From an uncultured Eubacteriales bacterium (lineage in GTDB: Bacteria > Bacillota_A > Clostridia > Oscillospirales > Acutalibacteraceae), in NCBI GenBank assembly GCA_934454005.1, contig CAKSGI010000038.1, positions 1 through 13,033 on the forward strand: 13,033 nt of DNA, read 5' to 3'. The position numbers were made by a program, and so were the translations under genes. Each line of letters begins with the position of its first letter. The stretch's first letter is position 1. Below the pieces are notes generated by a model that made no database searches, was not told the origin of the DNA, and was given only the letters and a program-made list of their open reading frames with translations. This document shows positions 1 to 7,919 of this stretch, one piece after another.

Positions 1-1
1 G

Positions 2-733
2 AATGTGATTAAGCTGTGCGAGGAATATGGTGCGCAGCGCTTTATGATGGTTTCCACAGATAAGGCGGTCAACCCCACGAATATCATGGGTGCAACCAAG
101 CGTATGTGCGAGATTATCGCGAGGGCGCACAGTGCATCCGGCAGCAGTGTTGTGTTCAGTGATACGCGCTTTGGCAATGTGCTGGGCAGCGCAGGCAGTG
201 TTATACCGCTGTTTAAACGCCAGATAGCCAATGGCGGACCGATTACGCTGACGGACAAGCGCATTATCCGCTATTTTATGACGATTCCGGAGGCCAGCCA
301 GCTGGTGCTGCACAGTGGTGCCATCGCCAAGAACGGCGAGCTGTTTGTACTGGATATGGGCCAGCCAATTAAGATTTATGATCTGGCGGTGAATATGATT
401 AAGCTTAGCGGGCTGGAGCCGTTCCGCGATATTGATATTATCGAGACAGGCTTGCGCCCCGGTGAAAAGCTTTATGAGGAGCTGCTGGTGAAGAGCGAAA
501 CGCTGCGCAAGACGGATAATGATTTAATCTTTATCGAGAAGGACGAACCAATCAGCATGGAGGATTTGCAGGAGCGCTTAGAAATTCTGCGTGAGGCTAT
601 CAGCTCCAACGATGATGAAATAGTGCGTGCTGCGATGCACAGGGTTGTGCCGACGTACAAAACGCCGGAAGAGGTTAACTGCAAGGCTGCGGAGGCAGCG
701 GAGATGCAGAATGCGAAGGTTGTAGTTAAATAA
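2..733 (+). CDS. UDP-N-acetylhexosamine 4,6-dehydratase, CapD/WbpM/PglF-like (C-terminal part, 5' cut by window)
   Basis: Only the last ~243 residues are present; the frame is open through the window edge, so the GTG at 5 is not a real start. The conserved SDR segment STDKAVNPTNIMGATKR is visible (from base 53). In it Ser (53-55), Met (86-88) and Lys (98-100) match the SMK-type triad of large membrane dehydratases such as WbpM, where Met replaces the usual SDR Tyr. The downstream segments FGNVLGSAGSVIP, FMTIPEA and LRPGEKLYEE are also typical. Known family role: NAD-dependent 4,6-dehydration of UDP-GlcNAc to a 4-keto-6-deoxy sugar. The N-terminal membrane helices expected of long members lie outside the window. 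The next gene is an aminotransferase 35 bases downstream, which fits a 4-amino-sugar pathway. Its G+C is clearly higher than that of the cassette after base 1980. The exact product stereochemistry cannot be read from sequence. Confidence 0.93.
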   Translation, partial: NVIKLCEEYGAQRFMMVSTDKAVNPTNIMGATKRMCEIIARAHSASGSSVVFSDTRFGNVLGSAGSVIPLFKRQIANGGPITLTDKRIIRYFMTIPEASQLVLHSGAIAKNGELFVLDMGQPIKIYDLAVNMIKLSGLEPFRDIDIIETGLRPGEKLYEELLVKSETLRKTDNDLIFIEKDEPISMEDLQERLEILREAISSNDDEIVRAAMHRVVPTYKTPEEVNCKAAEAAEMQNAKVVVK

Positions 734-751
734 AATTTAGATATATTTTGA

Positions 752-758
752 AAGAAGG
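752..758 (+). promoter_or_regulatory. Ribosome binding site deciding the aminotransferase start
   Basis: AAGAAGG lies 10 bases upstream of the ATG at 769. An in-frame TTG at 748 would sit before this site and has no ribosome site of its own, so 769 is preferred as the start. Confidence 0.7.
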
Positions 759-768
759 CAATGTAAAA

Positions 769-1980
769 ATGAAGGCTATGAATATTTCTTTTTCTCCCCC
801 TGATATGAGCGACATGGAAATCCAAGAGGTTGCGGATACTATTAAAAGCGGTTGGATTACTACCGGTCCGAAAACAAAAGAGCTGGAAAGACAGATTGCA
901 AAATATGTTGGCGTTAATCGCTGCGTGTGCTTAAACAGCCAGACTGCCTGCGGTGAAATGGCACTGCGCGTGCTGGGAATCGGTGCAGGTGATGAGGTTA
1001 TTGTTCCTGCGTATACCTATTCTGCATCTGCCTCTATTGTCGACCATGTGGGCGCAAAGATTGTGTTTGTAGATGTGCAGGAAGGCTGCCTGGAAATGGA
1101 TTATGATAAGATGGAAGCAGCTATTACGGAAAAGACTAAGGCGATTATTCCTGTAGACCTTGGCGGTGTTCCCTGCGATTATGACAAGATTTTTGCAATT
1201 GTGGAAAAGAAAAAGGCTTTATTCCAGCCTAATAATGAAATTCAAAAGGCTATCGGCAGAGTTGCTGTTTGTGCAGATACTGCGCATGCCTTTGGTGCAA
1301 GCTGGCATGGCAAGATGTGCGGTTCTATTGCCGATTTCAGCTCCTTTAGCTTCCATGCAGTAAAGAACTTTACTACTGCTGAAGGCGGTGCATTGACTTG
1401 GAGAACTATTCCTGGTATTGATGACGAGGATATTTACCATAAGCTGCAATTACTTTCCCTGCACGGCCAATCTAAGGATGCTTTGGCAAAGACTAAGCTG
1501 GGCGCATGGGAATATGATATTGTAGGCCCTTGGTTCAAATGTAACATGACGGATATTATGGCTGGTATTGGTTTGGCGCAGATGAAACGCTATCCTGGTA
1601 TGCTGGCAAGACGTAAAGAGATTATTGCAAGATATGATGCAGCGTTCAAGCCGCTGGGTATTGATGTGCTTGACCATTATAATGACAACCATCAATCTTC
1701 CGGCCATCTGTACATTACCCGTATTCCGGGCGCAGGCTTGGAGGAACGTCAGGAGATTATTGTGAAGATGGCAGAAGCAGGCATTGCTACTAATGTGCAT
1801 TACAAACCACTGCCGATGATGACTGCTTATAAGAACTTAGGCTTTGATATTAAGGATTACCCGAATGCTTACAAGCGTTTTGTTAACGAGATTACTTTGC
1901 CGCTGCATACCTGCTTAACTGATGAAGAGGTTGAGTATATTATTGAAAACTACTGCAAGATTGTGAAGGAGTATATTTGA
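769..1980 (+). CDS. DegT/DnrJ/EryC1-family PLP-dependent sugar aminotransferase
   Basis: A 403-residue fold-type I aminotransferase. The Schiff-base lysine is Lys199 in SFHAVKNFTTAEGG, and Asp170 in CADTAHAFGA is the expected partner of the PLP pyridine nitrogen. The N-terminal SGWITTGPKTKELE and EVIVPAYTYSASAS segments are family hallmarks. Family role: amino transfer, usually from glutamate, to a 4-keto UDP-sugar. With the dehydratase upstream, a UDP-4-amino-4,6-dideoxy-N-acetylhexosamine is the likely product (inference); PglE and WcfR-like enzymes are the closest analogues I can name. ATG 769 was chosen from its ribosome site, and MNISFSPP near the start is a usual N-terminus. The stop overlaps the next ATG by one base, so translation is probably coupled. 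Its G+C is intermediate, near 45%. Confidence 0.93.
   Translation: MKAMNISFSPPDMSDMEIQEVADTIKSGWITTGPKTKELERQIAKYVGVNRCVCLNSQTACGEMALRVLGIGAGDEVIVPAYTYSASASIVDHVGAKIVFVDVQEGCLEMDYDKMEAAITEKTKAIIPVDLGGVPCDYDKIFAIVEKKKALFQPNNEIQKAIGRVAVCADTAHAFGASWHGKMCGSIADFSSFSFHAVKNFTTAEGGALTWRTIPGIDDEDIYHKLQLLSLHGQSKDALAKTKLGAWEYDIVGPWFKCNMTDIMAGIGLAQMKRYPGMLARRKEIIARYDAAFKPLGIDVLDHYNDNHQSSGHLYITRIPGAGLEERQEIIVKMAEAGIATNVHYKPLPMMTAYKNLGFDIKDYPNAYKRFVNEITLPLHTCLTDEEVEYIIENYCKIVKEYI
1966..1971 (+). promoter_or_regulatory. Ribosome binding site for the phosphoglycosyl transferase
   Basis: AAGGAG inside the end of the aminotransferase gene lies 8 bases before ATG 1980. This supports ATG 1980 rather than the TTG at 1977 as the start and gives a TGATG stop-start overlap. 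Confidence 0.7.
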
Positions 1981-2591
1981 TGTATCGACATTTCTTTAAG
2001 AGAATTATTGATATATTGATTTCTTTAGTTGGCCTTGCAATTTTTACTTTATTATATTTAGTTTTAGGACCAATTATATATTTTACAGATAAAGGACCAA
2101 TATTCTACAATGCAAATAGAATAGGCTTAAACGGTAAATTATTTAAAATGTATAAATTTCGTTCTATGTATGTGAATGCTCCAGATATAAGAAATGAAGA
2201 TGGTTCTACATACAATGCGGATGATGATCCTCGTGTTACACCTATAGGTAGATTTATGAGAAAAACGTCGTTAGACGAATTTCCGCAGTTCCTAAATGTT
2301 TTTTTAGGAGATATGAGTATAATAGGACCTCGTCCAGATCCTCCTGATGATATCTACATTTATACAGAGGAACAGAAACAAAAACTTAATGTTAAACCGG
2401 GTATCACTGGCTATAATCAAGCTTACTACAGAAATTCTGTATTACAGGATGAAAAGTTTGCTAATGATGTATACTATGCAAAACATATTAGTTTTATTTT
2501 GGATTGTAAGATTTTCTTTAAGACCATTTTGGTTGTTTTAAAGCATGACAATGTATACAATGATGCTAGTCCGATGAGAAAAGAAGGATAA
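1980..2591 (+). CDS. Undecaprenyl-phosphate sugar phosphotransferase (PglC-like monotopic PGT)
   Basis: A 203-residue protein, the size of minimal PglC-type enzymes. It starts with MYRHFFKRIIDI and a single hydrophobic reentrant-type helix (about residues 12-35), followed by the cytoplasmic catalytic domain. Visible motifs are KMYKFRSM, DDPRVTPIGRFMRKTSLDE with the catalytic Asp99-Glu100 dyad, and IIGPRPDPP with Pro117-Arg118-Pro119. Family role: transfer of a sugar 1-phosphate from a UDP-sugar to undecaprenyl phosphate at the inner face of the membrane, the first committed step of repeat-unit assembly. The neighbouring dehydratase and aminotransferase point to an amino-dideoxy sugar as substrate (inference). 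It lacks the multi-helix N-terminal extension of WcaJ/WbaP. Base composition drops sharply at this gene, to about 20-37% G+C in the lines counted. Confidence 0.94.
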   Translation: MYRHFFKRIIDILISLVGLAIFTLLYLVLGPIIYFTDKGPIFYNANRIGLNGKLFKMYKFRSMYVNAPDIRNEDGSTYNADDDPRVTPIGRFMRKTSLDEFPQFLNVFLGDMSIIGPRPDPPDDIYIYTEEQKQKLNVKPGITGYNQAYYRNSVLQDEKFANDVYYAKHISFILDCKIFFKTILVVLKHDNVYNDASPMRKEG

Positions 2592-2595
2592 TAAT

Positions 2596-3798
2596 ATGAA
2601 ATCTAAAAAAATCATGATTTTAGGCGCAAGTATTTTACAATTGCCTGCAATCCAACAAGCTAAAGAAATGGGATTACACGTTATAGCCGTAGATATGAAT
2701 CCAGATGCTATTGGATTCAAAGAATCTGGTATACAGTGCGAGGTTATTAGCACAATCGATATTCCCGCTGTATTGAAATGCGCTAAGGAAAATGCAATAG
2801 ATGGAATTATGACTTTAGCTAGTGATATGCCAATGCAAACGGTTGCACTTGTTGCTGAAGAACTTGGTTTAGTAGGTGTTAGTAAAGAAACGGCATTAAA
2901 AGCAACAAATAAAGCTTTCATGAGAGATGCTTTACAAGACTGTAATGTACCTATACCCTTATATCATCGAGTAAATGATTATCAGGGCTTTCTTGAAGCT
3001 GTAAATGATATTGTTGGAAGGGGTTATAAATGTATCGTAAAACCTGCTGACAATTCCGGTTCAAGAGGTGTAGATTTGCTTAAAAGTCAAACACCTGAGA
3101 ATTTGCAAAAAGCTTATGATTACAGCAAAACTTTTTCCAGAACTGGAGAGTTAGTTGTTGAAGAGTATATGGAAGGTTCTGAAGTAAGTGTTGAAACTTT
3201 GTCGATTAATGGTATTTGCCATGTAATTCAAATAACTGACAAGATTACTACTGGTGCGCCATATTTTGTTGAGATGGGACATTCTCAACCTTCAATGTTG
3301 TCAGAAAAAATTAAGGAAGAAATAGCTGAGGTTGCAAAAGCCGCTAATAAAGCTCTTGGTATTATGGATGGACCATCTCATACGGAAATCAAGGTTACAA
3401 AAGATGGGCCTAAAATAGTGGAGCTAGGTGCTAGATTGGGCGGAGATAATATTACAACACATTTAGTTCCTTTATCTACAGGGGTAAATATGGTTGAGTG
3501 TTGCATAAAAATAGCTTTAGGCGAAGCACCAGATCTTACAGTAAAATGTAACAAAGCAGCAGCTATTCGTTACTTTAAAACTAGCTGTGGAATAGTTAAA
3601 AATATTATTGGTATACATGATGCTGAACTAGTGCCAAGTGTTAAGCAAGTAAGTATTGTACATGGTGTTGGTGAAGAACTCAAAGAGATAAAGAGTAGTA
3701 CTGATAGAGCTGGGTTTGTTATTTGTCAGGCTGATTCTGTAGTTGAAGCTGTAAATGAATGTGAAGTAGCAATCGGTAAAGTTCAGTTTATTATGTAG
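2596..3798 (+). CDS. ATP-grasp ligase, stand-alone (CarB/BacD-like), possible sugar N-acylation
   Basis: A 400-residue ATP-grasp protein. The N-terminal pre-ATP-grasp domain begins IMILGASILQLPAIQ. An ATP-binding region has Lys149 in KPADNSGSRGV, and the metal and phosphate site has Glu264 (SHTEIKV) and Glu276 in VELGARLGGDN. This pattern resembles biotin-carboxylase/PurK-type folds and L-amino-acid ligases such as BacD. Family chemistry: ATP-dependent activation of a carboxylate as acyl phosphate and ligation to an amine. It starts 4 bases after the PGT stop with AAGAAGG at 2581-2587. It sits where PglD-type acetyltransferases sit in N,N'-diacetylbacillosamine loci, so it may acylate the 4-amino group of the UDP-sugar, perhaps with an amino acid (inference; substrate unknown). 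A role on a free amino acid or on the finished glycan is equally untested. Confidence 0.85.
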   Translation: MKSKKIMILGASILQLPAIQQAKEMGLHVIAVDMNPDAIGFKESGIQCEVISTIDIPAVLKCAKENAIDGIMTLASDMPMQTVALVAEELGLVGVSKETALKATNKAFMRDALQDCNVPIPLYHRVNDYQGFLEAVNDIVGRGYKCIVKPADNSGSRGVDLLKSQTPENLQKAYDYSKTFSRTGELVVEEYMEGSEVSVETLSINGICHVIQITDKITTGAPYFVEMGHSQPSMLSEKIKEEIAEVAKAANKALGIMDGPSHTEIKVTKDGPKIVELGARLGGDNITTHLVPLSTGVNMVECCIKIALGEAPDLTVKCNKAAAIRYFKTSCGIVKNIIGIHDAELVPSVKQVSIVHGVGEELKEIKSSTDRAGFVICQADSVVEAVNECEVAIGKVQFIM

Positions 3799-3815
3799 AA
3801 AGCTAGGAAGTATAT

Positions 3816-5039
3816 ATGAAAATATTAAAGCCATGTGCATATTATGAACCAGAATTTTTTTCTAGTGCACATCTAGATAATGATTTAGAGGAAGCATTAG
3901 TTAATAATGGGATAGATGTATGTGTTGTTACTCCACAGCCGTCACGTGGGTGTACGGAAGAAGAATATGCTAATTTTAAGCATAAAGAATATAAGTATGA
4001 TGGGCATGTAAATATTGAGCGTTTTAAGTTGATGAAGGAAGGAAAAAACGTATTCGAGAGGGCTTTTCGCTATATTTACATGAATATTAAACAGTATCTG
4101 ATATGTTTAAAATACAAAGATATAGATTTAATTTTTGCAGATAGTACTCCACCAACTCAAGGTGCTTTAGCCGCATTACTGAAGAAACGGTTAAAGAAAC
4201 CTTTTGTTTATAATTTACAGGATGTTTTTCCTGATTCCATGGTAAATGCCAAAATGACAAAAAAAGGTAGCTTTATTTGGAAGATAGGTAGGATTATTGA
4301 AGATTTTACTTACAGAAATGCAGATAAAATCATAGTGATATCTGATGATTTCAAGAAAAATATTATGGAAAAAGGTGTGCCAGAAAATAAGATAGTGGTT
4401 ATTCCTAATTGGGTAGATACTAATGTTATTTATCCAGTTGTAAAAACGAATAATAAACTTTATGATGAATTTAATATTCCTAAAGATAAGTATATTGTAC
4501 TTTATGCTGGTAATCTTGGAAACGCTCAGGGATCAGATATTATTTTAGAAACAGCAGATTTGTTATCAGAATATGATGACACTATATTTGTTGTATTTGG
4601 GGGTGGCAGCCAGTTCGAGAAGTTTAAACTCAAAGCAAAGAGCAGAAAAAATCTTATGGTTTTTGACTTGCTACCTAGCGAAAGAGTTTCTGAAGTATAT
4701 AGCTTAGGAGATATTGCTTTAATAACATGTAAAAAAGGAACTGGTATGGCGGGGATGCCTAGTAAAACTTGGAGTATCATGGCATGTAATGTACCAATAA
4801 TAGCTTCATTTGATACGGATAGTGAGTTAGCTAACATACTCAATCAAGTAGATGCGGGAGTATGTGTTGAACCTGAAAATGCTGAACGCTTAGCAAAGGC
4901 TATATTAAATTGTTATCAAAACAAAAATGTTGATAAGTGTTATTCTAGGGAATATGTAGTAAATAATATATCCAAACAACATTGCACATCTATGTACATT
5001 AATGAAATAAAAAAATATCAAGATAAAGTGTTTAAATAA
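3816..5039 (+). CDS. Glycosyltransferase family 4, WbuB-like
   Basis: A 407-residue GT-B glycosyltransferase. The N-terminal half begins MKILKPCAYYEPEFFSSAHL and contains the acceptor-side LQDVFPDSMV segment. The C-terminal nucleotide-sugar domain starts near LYAGNLGNAQG (about residues 229-239) and contains GTGMAGMPSKTWSIMACNVP (Pro315-Ser316-Lys317). This replaces the classical EX7E with the PSK form usual in WbuB-type members. Family role: retaining transfer of a sugar from a nucleotide-sugar to a lipid-linked acceptor on the cytoplasmic face. Placed directly after the PGT and ATP-grasp genes, it is a candidate for adding the second sugar (inference). AGGAAG lies just upstream of the ATG. 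Very AT-rich. Confidence 0.9.
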   Translation: MKILKPCAYYEPEFFSSAHLDNDLEEALVNNGIDVCVVTPQPSRGCTEEEYANFKHKEYKYDGHVNIERFKLMKEGKNVFERAFRYIYMNIKQYLICLKYKDIDLIFADSTPPTQGALAALLKKRLKKPFVYNLQDVFPDSMVNAKMTKKGSFIWKIGRIIEDFTYRNADKIIVISDDFKKNIMEKGVPENKIVVIPNWVDTNVIYPVVKTNNKLYDEFNIPKDKYIVLYAGNLGNAQGSDIILETADLLSEYDDTIFVVFGGGSQFEKFKLKAKSRKNLMVFDLLPSERVSEVYSLGDIALITCKKGTGMAGMPSKTWSIMACNVPIIASFDTDSELANILNQVDAGVCVEPENAERLAKAILNCYQNKNVDKCYSREYVVNNISKQHCTSMYINEIKKYQDKVFK

Positions 5040-5158
5040 GAAATATATATATTATATAAATAATAATCCGTAAATTACATATATAAAACAGTTATTATGT
5101 TAAAAACTTCAAAATAAACAAATAACAAATAAATGACTAGCGAGGGCGGTTGTTTAAA
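5040..5158 (+). other. AT-rich non-coding gap between two halves of the cassette
   Basis: A gap of 119 bases, the largest inside the cassette before the flippase gene. It is almost entirely A/T until the GC-richer stretch just before the next start. I see no protein frame, no GC-rich hairpin followed by a T run, and no convincing -35/-10 pair. A 7-base A/T inverted repeat (5052-5058 with 5080-5086) is too weak to call. It may be a recombination joint or hold an internal promoter, but nothing in the sequence settles this. Confidence 0.5.
5145..5150 (+). promoter_or_regulatory. Ribosome binding site deciding the second GT4 start
   Basis: GGCGGT, one mismatch from GGAGGT, lies 8 bases before ATG 5159. 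The in-frame TTG at 5150 overlaps this site, so it is unlikely to be the start. Confidence 0.6.
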
Positions 5159-6229
5159 ATGAAAATTAAAATATTATTAATTTCACCTGCACCACCTAAT
5201 GTAGGAGGAATAGCTACTTGGACAGAAGTATATGTGAAAGTTTTATCGAAATATGGTATGAATACAATTTTAGTAGATACATCAGTTATAGGCAAAAGAA
5301 GTGAAACCAATGATGATAAAATTAGTATTTTAAGTGAAATAAAAAGAAGTTTAAAAATATGGAGTAACACGTTTTCATACTTGATTAAGGAGCAGCCACA
5401 GCTTATGCACTTGAATACCAGCTGTTCTCGTAGGGGGATTTATAGAGATTTTCTATGTGCAGTTTTTGCAAAATTGTTTGGAAAGCCAATTATATTGCAT
5501 TGCCACTGCAATGTTAATGACCAGTTAGGAAATGACAAATATGCTGTTTTGTGTTTTCAAAAGCTATGTAATTTGTGTAGTAGAGTTCTTGTACTGAACA
5601 AGTCCTCCAAGGAATATGTAGATGGATTATCTAATACAGAGACAGTTATAATGCCTAATTTTATTAATACTGACTTTATTTCGCATGGAAAAATAATTAA
5701 CAACTCAATTAAGCGAATACTTTATGTTGGACAGGTTAGAAAGAGTAAGGGAGTCGATTCCATAATTGAAGTTGCTAAAAATAATAAAAAGATATTATTC
5801 GATTTAGTTGGCCCATTGACAAGTGAGTATGATGAAGTTGCATTAAGTAGCATAGAAAATATTGTCTTACATGGAGCACAGAACAAGGAGTATATAAAAA
5901 ATATCTTAGATAATGCAGATATCTTTTTGTTTCCTACTAAATCTGAAGGATTTTCTTTAGCTTTATTAGAAGCAATGGCAAGATGCTTACCGGTAATAAC
6001 TACCGATGTAGGTGCAAACAAGGATATGATAGAGGATAAAGGTGGCGTAATTGTACCTATTAATAACTCAAATGCTATAGATACTGCTATACAACGAATG
6101 TCTGACAAAAATATACGTGAACAGATGTCGAAGTTTAACGTAGAAAAGGTTGAAAGAAATTATACCATTGATATAGTAATGCAAAGATTGACTGATTTAT
6201 ATAAATTAATAATAGATAAGAGAAAATAA
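5159..6229 (+). CDS. Glycosyltransferase family 4
   Basis: A 356-residue GT-B enzyme. The N-terminus MKIKILLISPAPPNVGGIAT carries the glycine loop typical of GT4. The C-terminal domain begins around RILYVGQVRKSKGVD, and the EX7E motif is intact, with Glu263 and Glu271 in SEGFSLALLEAMA. Family role: retaining transfer from a nucleotide-sugar to the growing undecaprenyl-linked oligosaccharide in the cytoplasm. Donor and linkage cannot be read from sequence. No membrane segment is evident. It is the first gene after the AT-rich gap and is followed 23 bases later by the acyltransferase gene, so it probably belongs to the second transcription or recombination block of the locus. Confidence 0.91.
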   Translation: MKIKILLISPAPPNVGGIATWTEVYVKVLSKYGMNTILVDTSVIGKRSETNDDKISILSEIKRSLKIWSNTFSYLIKEQPQLMHLNTSCSRRGIYRDFLCAVFAKLFGKPIILHCHCNVNDQLGNDKYAVLCFQKLCNLCSRVLVLNKSSKEYVDGLSNTETVIMPNFINTDFISHGKIINNSIKRILYVGQVRKSKGVDSIIEVAKNNKKILFDLVGPLTSEYDEVALSSIENIVLHGAQNKEYIKNILDNADIFLFPTKSEGFSLALLEAMARCLPVITTDVGANKDMIEDKGGVIVPINNSNAIDTAIQRMSDKNIREQMSKFNVEKVERNYTIDIVMQRLTDLYKLIIDKRK

Positions 6230-6252
6230 GACAAAGGTAAGGAGCGAAAGCT

Positions 6253-6822
6253 ATGGGGTTGTTATCAGGTGCTTATATGTTTTTGGATTTAGCTTCCAGA
6301 GGTTTTAATAAATATATAGTTAGTCCTGCTAAAGTTGGTTTATGCAGCAAATCAGGAAAAAATAATAGATTTGGTGCTAATGTAAAGGTTAGTGGTTGGA
6401 AGAATCTTTTCCTTGGCAATAATGTCTCAATAGGGAACAACTCAATAATCTTAACTACAAGGGCAAAAGTTATTTTTGAAAATAATATTATGATTGGTCC
6501 AGGCGTAAAAATTATAACGGGAAATCACAGAATAGATGTTGTTGGTAAGTTTATGATTGATATTACAGATAGAGATAAGTTACCAGAGAATGATGAGGAT
6601 GTGCTTTTTGAAGGTGATAATTGGATTGGTGCTAATGCTGTCATTCTTAAAGGAGTTTGTATAGGACGTGGCAGCGTTGTTGCAGCAGGTGCTGTAGTTA
6701 CAATTAATGTTCCTAGATACGCAATTGTTGGTGGAGTACCAGCACGTGTGATAGGATATAGATTTGATAAGGATACCATTTTAGAACACGAGAAGTTGCT
6801 ATATTCGGCTCATGAGGATTAA
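6253..6822 (+). CDS. Left-handed beta-helix (hexapeptide repeat) O-acetyltransferase, WcaF/Maa-like
   Basis: A 189-residue protein with imperfect hexapeptide repeats over about residues 38-165, including [18 protein letters not shown] and [27 protein letters not shown]. The expected catalytic His is His92 in GNHR, followed by an acidic loop (about residues 108-118). [12 protein letters not shown] at the end of the helix is the usual C-terminal signature. Family role: acetyl transfer from acetyl-CoA to a sugar hydroxyl. Lying between two glycosyltransferase genes, it probably acetylates one residue of the repeat unit. The TAAGGAG site at 6238-6244 sits 8 bases before the ATG. The acceptor sugar is unknown, and transfer of another acyl group is possible. 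Confidence 0.9.
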   Translation: MGLLSGAYMFLDLASRGFNKYIVSPAKVGLCSKSGKNNRFGANVKVSGWKNLFLGNNVSIGNNSIILTTRAKVIFENNIMIGPGVKIITGNHRIDVVGKFMIDITDRDKLPENDEDVLFEGDNWIGANAVILKGVCIGRGSVVAAGAVVTINVPRYAIVGGVPARVIGYRFDKDTILEHEKLLYSAHED

Positions 6823-6827
6823 GGTTA

Positions 6828-7904
6828 ATGAAAAAAATTCTTTTATACATTGATAATTTATATTTAGGTGGCGCTCAAAGAGTAATGAGTAACTTAGCAA
6901 ATTATTTTGCTAAAGAAGGTTATGACGTTATTTTAGTAAATGAAGTGAAGCCTAATATAAATAAAAAAGCATATATGACTAATGAAAAAATTAAAAGAGT
7001 ATATTTGGAAGAGAATACTGTAAGGAATTTTTTTTATAGACAGTTAAAGAGGGTGTATACCTTAAGGAGCATTATACAAGCTGAAAGACCAGATGTTGTT
7101 TTGTCGTTTTTAGGTCCGACCAATGTAAGAATGTTAGTAGCGACTATTGGTTTAAATGTAAAGAAGATAGTATCTGTACGTAATGATCCATATAAAGAAT
7201 ATGGTAAAGGTATAAAAAAGCTTTTCGCAAGAGAATTATTTAAGCTTGCAGATGGATACGTGTTCCAAACGACTGAAGCTGCATCTTATTTTTCTAACAA
7301 TGTGCAGAAATCTGCTAAAGTGATTTACAATCCGGTGAATGAAGTTTTTTATAAAACTCAAAGGATAAATATTAAGAAAGAAATTGTATCAATCGGCAGA
7401 TTACAGGATCAAAAGAATCCGATGTTGCTTATTGAAGCGTTTGGTATTATTGCTAAAAAGTATAGGGATTGGAAACTATGCTTTTGCGGGGAAGGTGAAC
7501 TACAACTTTTACTAGAAGAGAGATGTAAAATTTTAGGTATCAGCAATCAAGTGGTTTTCGAAGGGCAAATATCTAATGTAAATGAGAAATTAAGTAGTTC
7601 TGCTATATATGCTTTGTCTTCAGACTACGAAGGCATGCCTAATGCTTTAATGGAAGCTATGGCTGTTGGGGTACCTTGTATATCGACAGATTGTCCATGT
7701 GGTGGACCAAGAGAACTAATAAAGAATGGGGAAGATGGCATTCTTGTACCAGTAGGTGATGTCTATAAAATGTCAGAAGCATTGGAAGCTCTGATTGTGA
7801 AGAATGATTATCGTGAGAGCTTAGGTGAAGCAGCCAAGCTACGTGCTTTAAATTTTAAATTTGATAAAATTTTAAAGGAATGGAAAGAGTATCTGGAAAA
7901 GTAG
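6828..7904 (+). CDS. Glycosyltransferase family 4
   Basis: A 358-residue GT-B enzyme. The N-terminus ILLYIDNLYLGGAQRVMSNL holds the GGAQRV loop common to GT4 members acting on N-acetylhexosamine units. The C-terminal domain starts at IVSIGRLQDQKNPMLLIEAF. EX7E is complete, with Glu268 and Glu276 in YEGMPNALMEAMA, and CGGPRELI follows. Family role: retaining glycosyl transfer to the lipid-linked intermediate; the sugar is not predictable. The start lies 5 bases after the acyltransferase stop, so the two are tightly linked. A run of eight T at 7028-7035 lies within the coding sequence. It is the third GT4 gene of the window. Confidence 0.92.
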   Translation: MKKILLYIDNLYLGGAQRVMSNLANYFAKEGYDVILVNEVKPNINKKAYMTNEKIKRVYLEENTVRNFFYRQLKRVYTLRSIIQAERPDVVLSFLGPTNVRMLVATIGLNVKKIVSVRNDPYKEYGKGIKKLFARELFKLADGYVFQTTEAASYFSNNVQKSAKVIYNPVNEVFYKTQRINIKKEIVSIGRLQDQKNPMLLIEAFGIIAKKYRDWKLCFCGEGELQLLLEERCKILGISNQVVFEGQISNVNEKLSSSAIYALSSDYEGMPNALMEAMAVGVPCISTDCPCGGPRELIKNGEDGILVPVGDVYKMSEALEALIVKNDYRESLGEAAKLRALNFKFDKILKEWKEYLEK

Positions 7905-7919
7905 GAGATAAATATAATC

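Noticed and set aside
472..825. Minus-strand open frame of 117 codons
   Set aside because: It lies antisense across the dehydratase end and aminotransferase start, has low-complexity Ser-rich content, no ribosome site and no recognisable domain.
1450..1800. Minus-strand open frame of 116 codons
   Set aside because: It is fully antisense to the well-supported aminotransferase gene and shows no family motif.
2538..2921. Minus-strand open frame of 127 codons over the PGT/ATP-grasp junction
   Set aside because: It covers two convincing sense genes and has no domain or start signal.
4723..4800. WbuB-like GT4 lacking a classical EX7E motif, considered as a dead enzyme
   Set aside because: The PSK-type motif seen here is normal for WbuB-like GT4 members, so the absence of EX7E is not evidence of inactivity.
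5052..5086. 7-base A/T inverted repeat as a terminator
   Set aside because: It is only A/T pairs with a 21-base loop and no following T run; expected by chance in such AT-rich sequence.
5722..6108. Minus-strand open frame of 128 codons
   Set aside because: It is antisense to the GT4 gene with its intact EX7E motif; a chance open frame.
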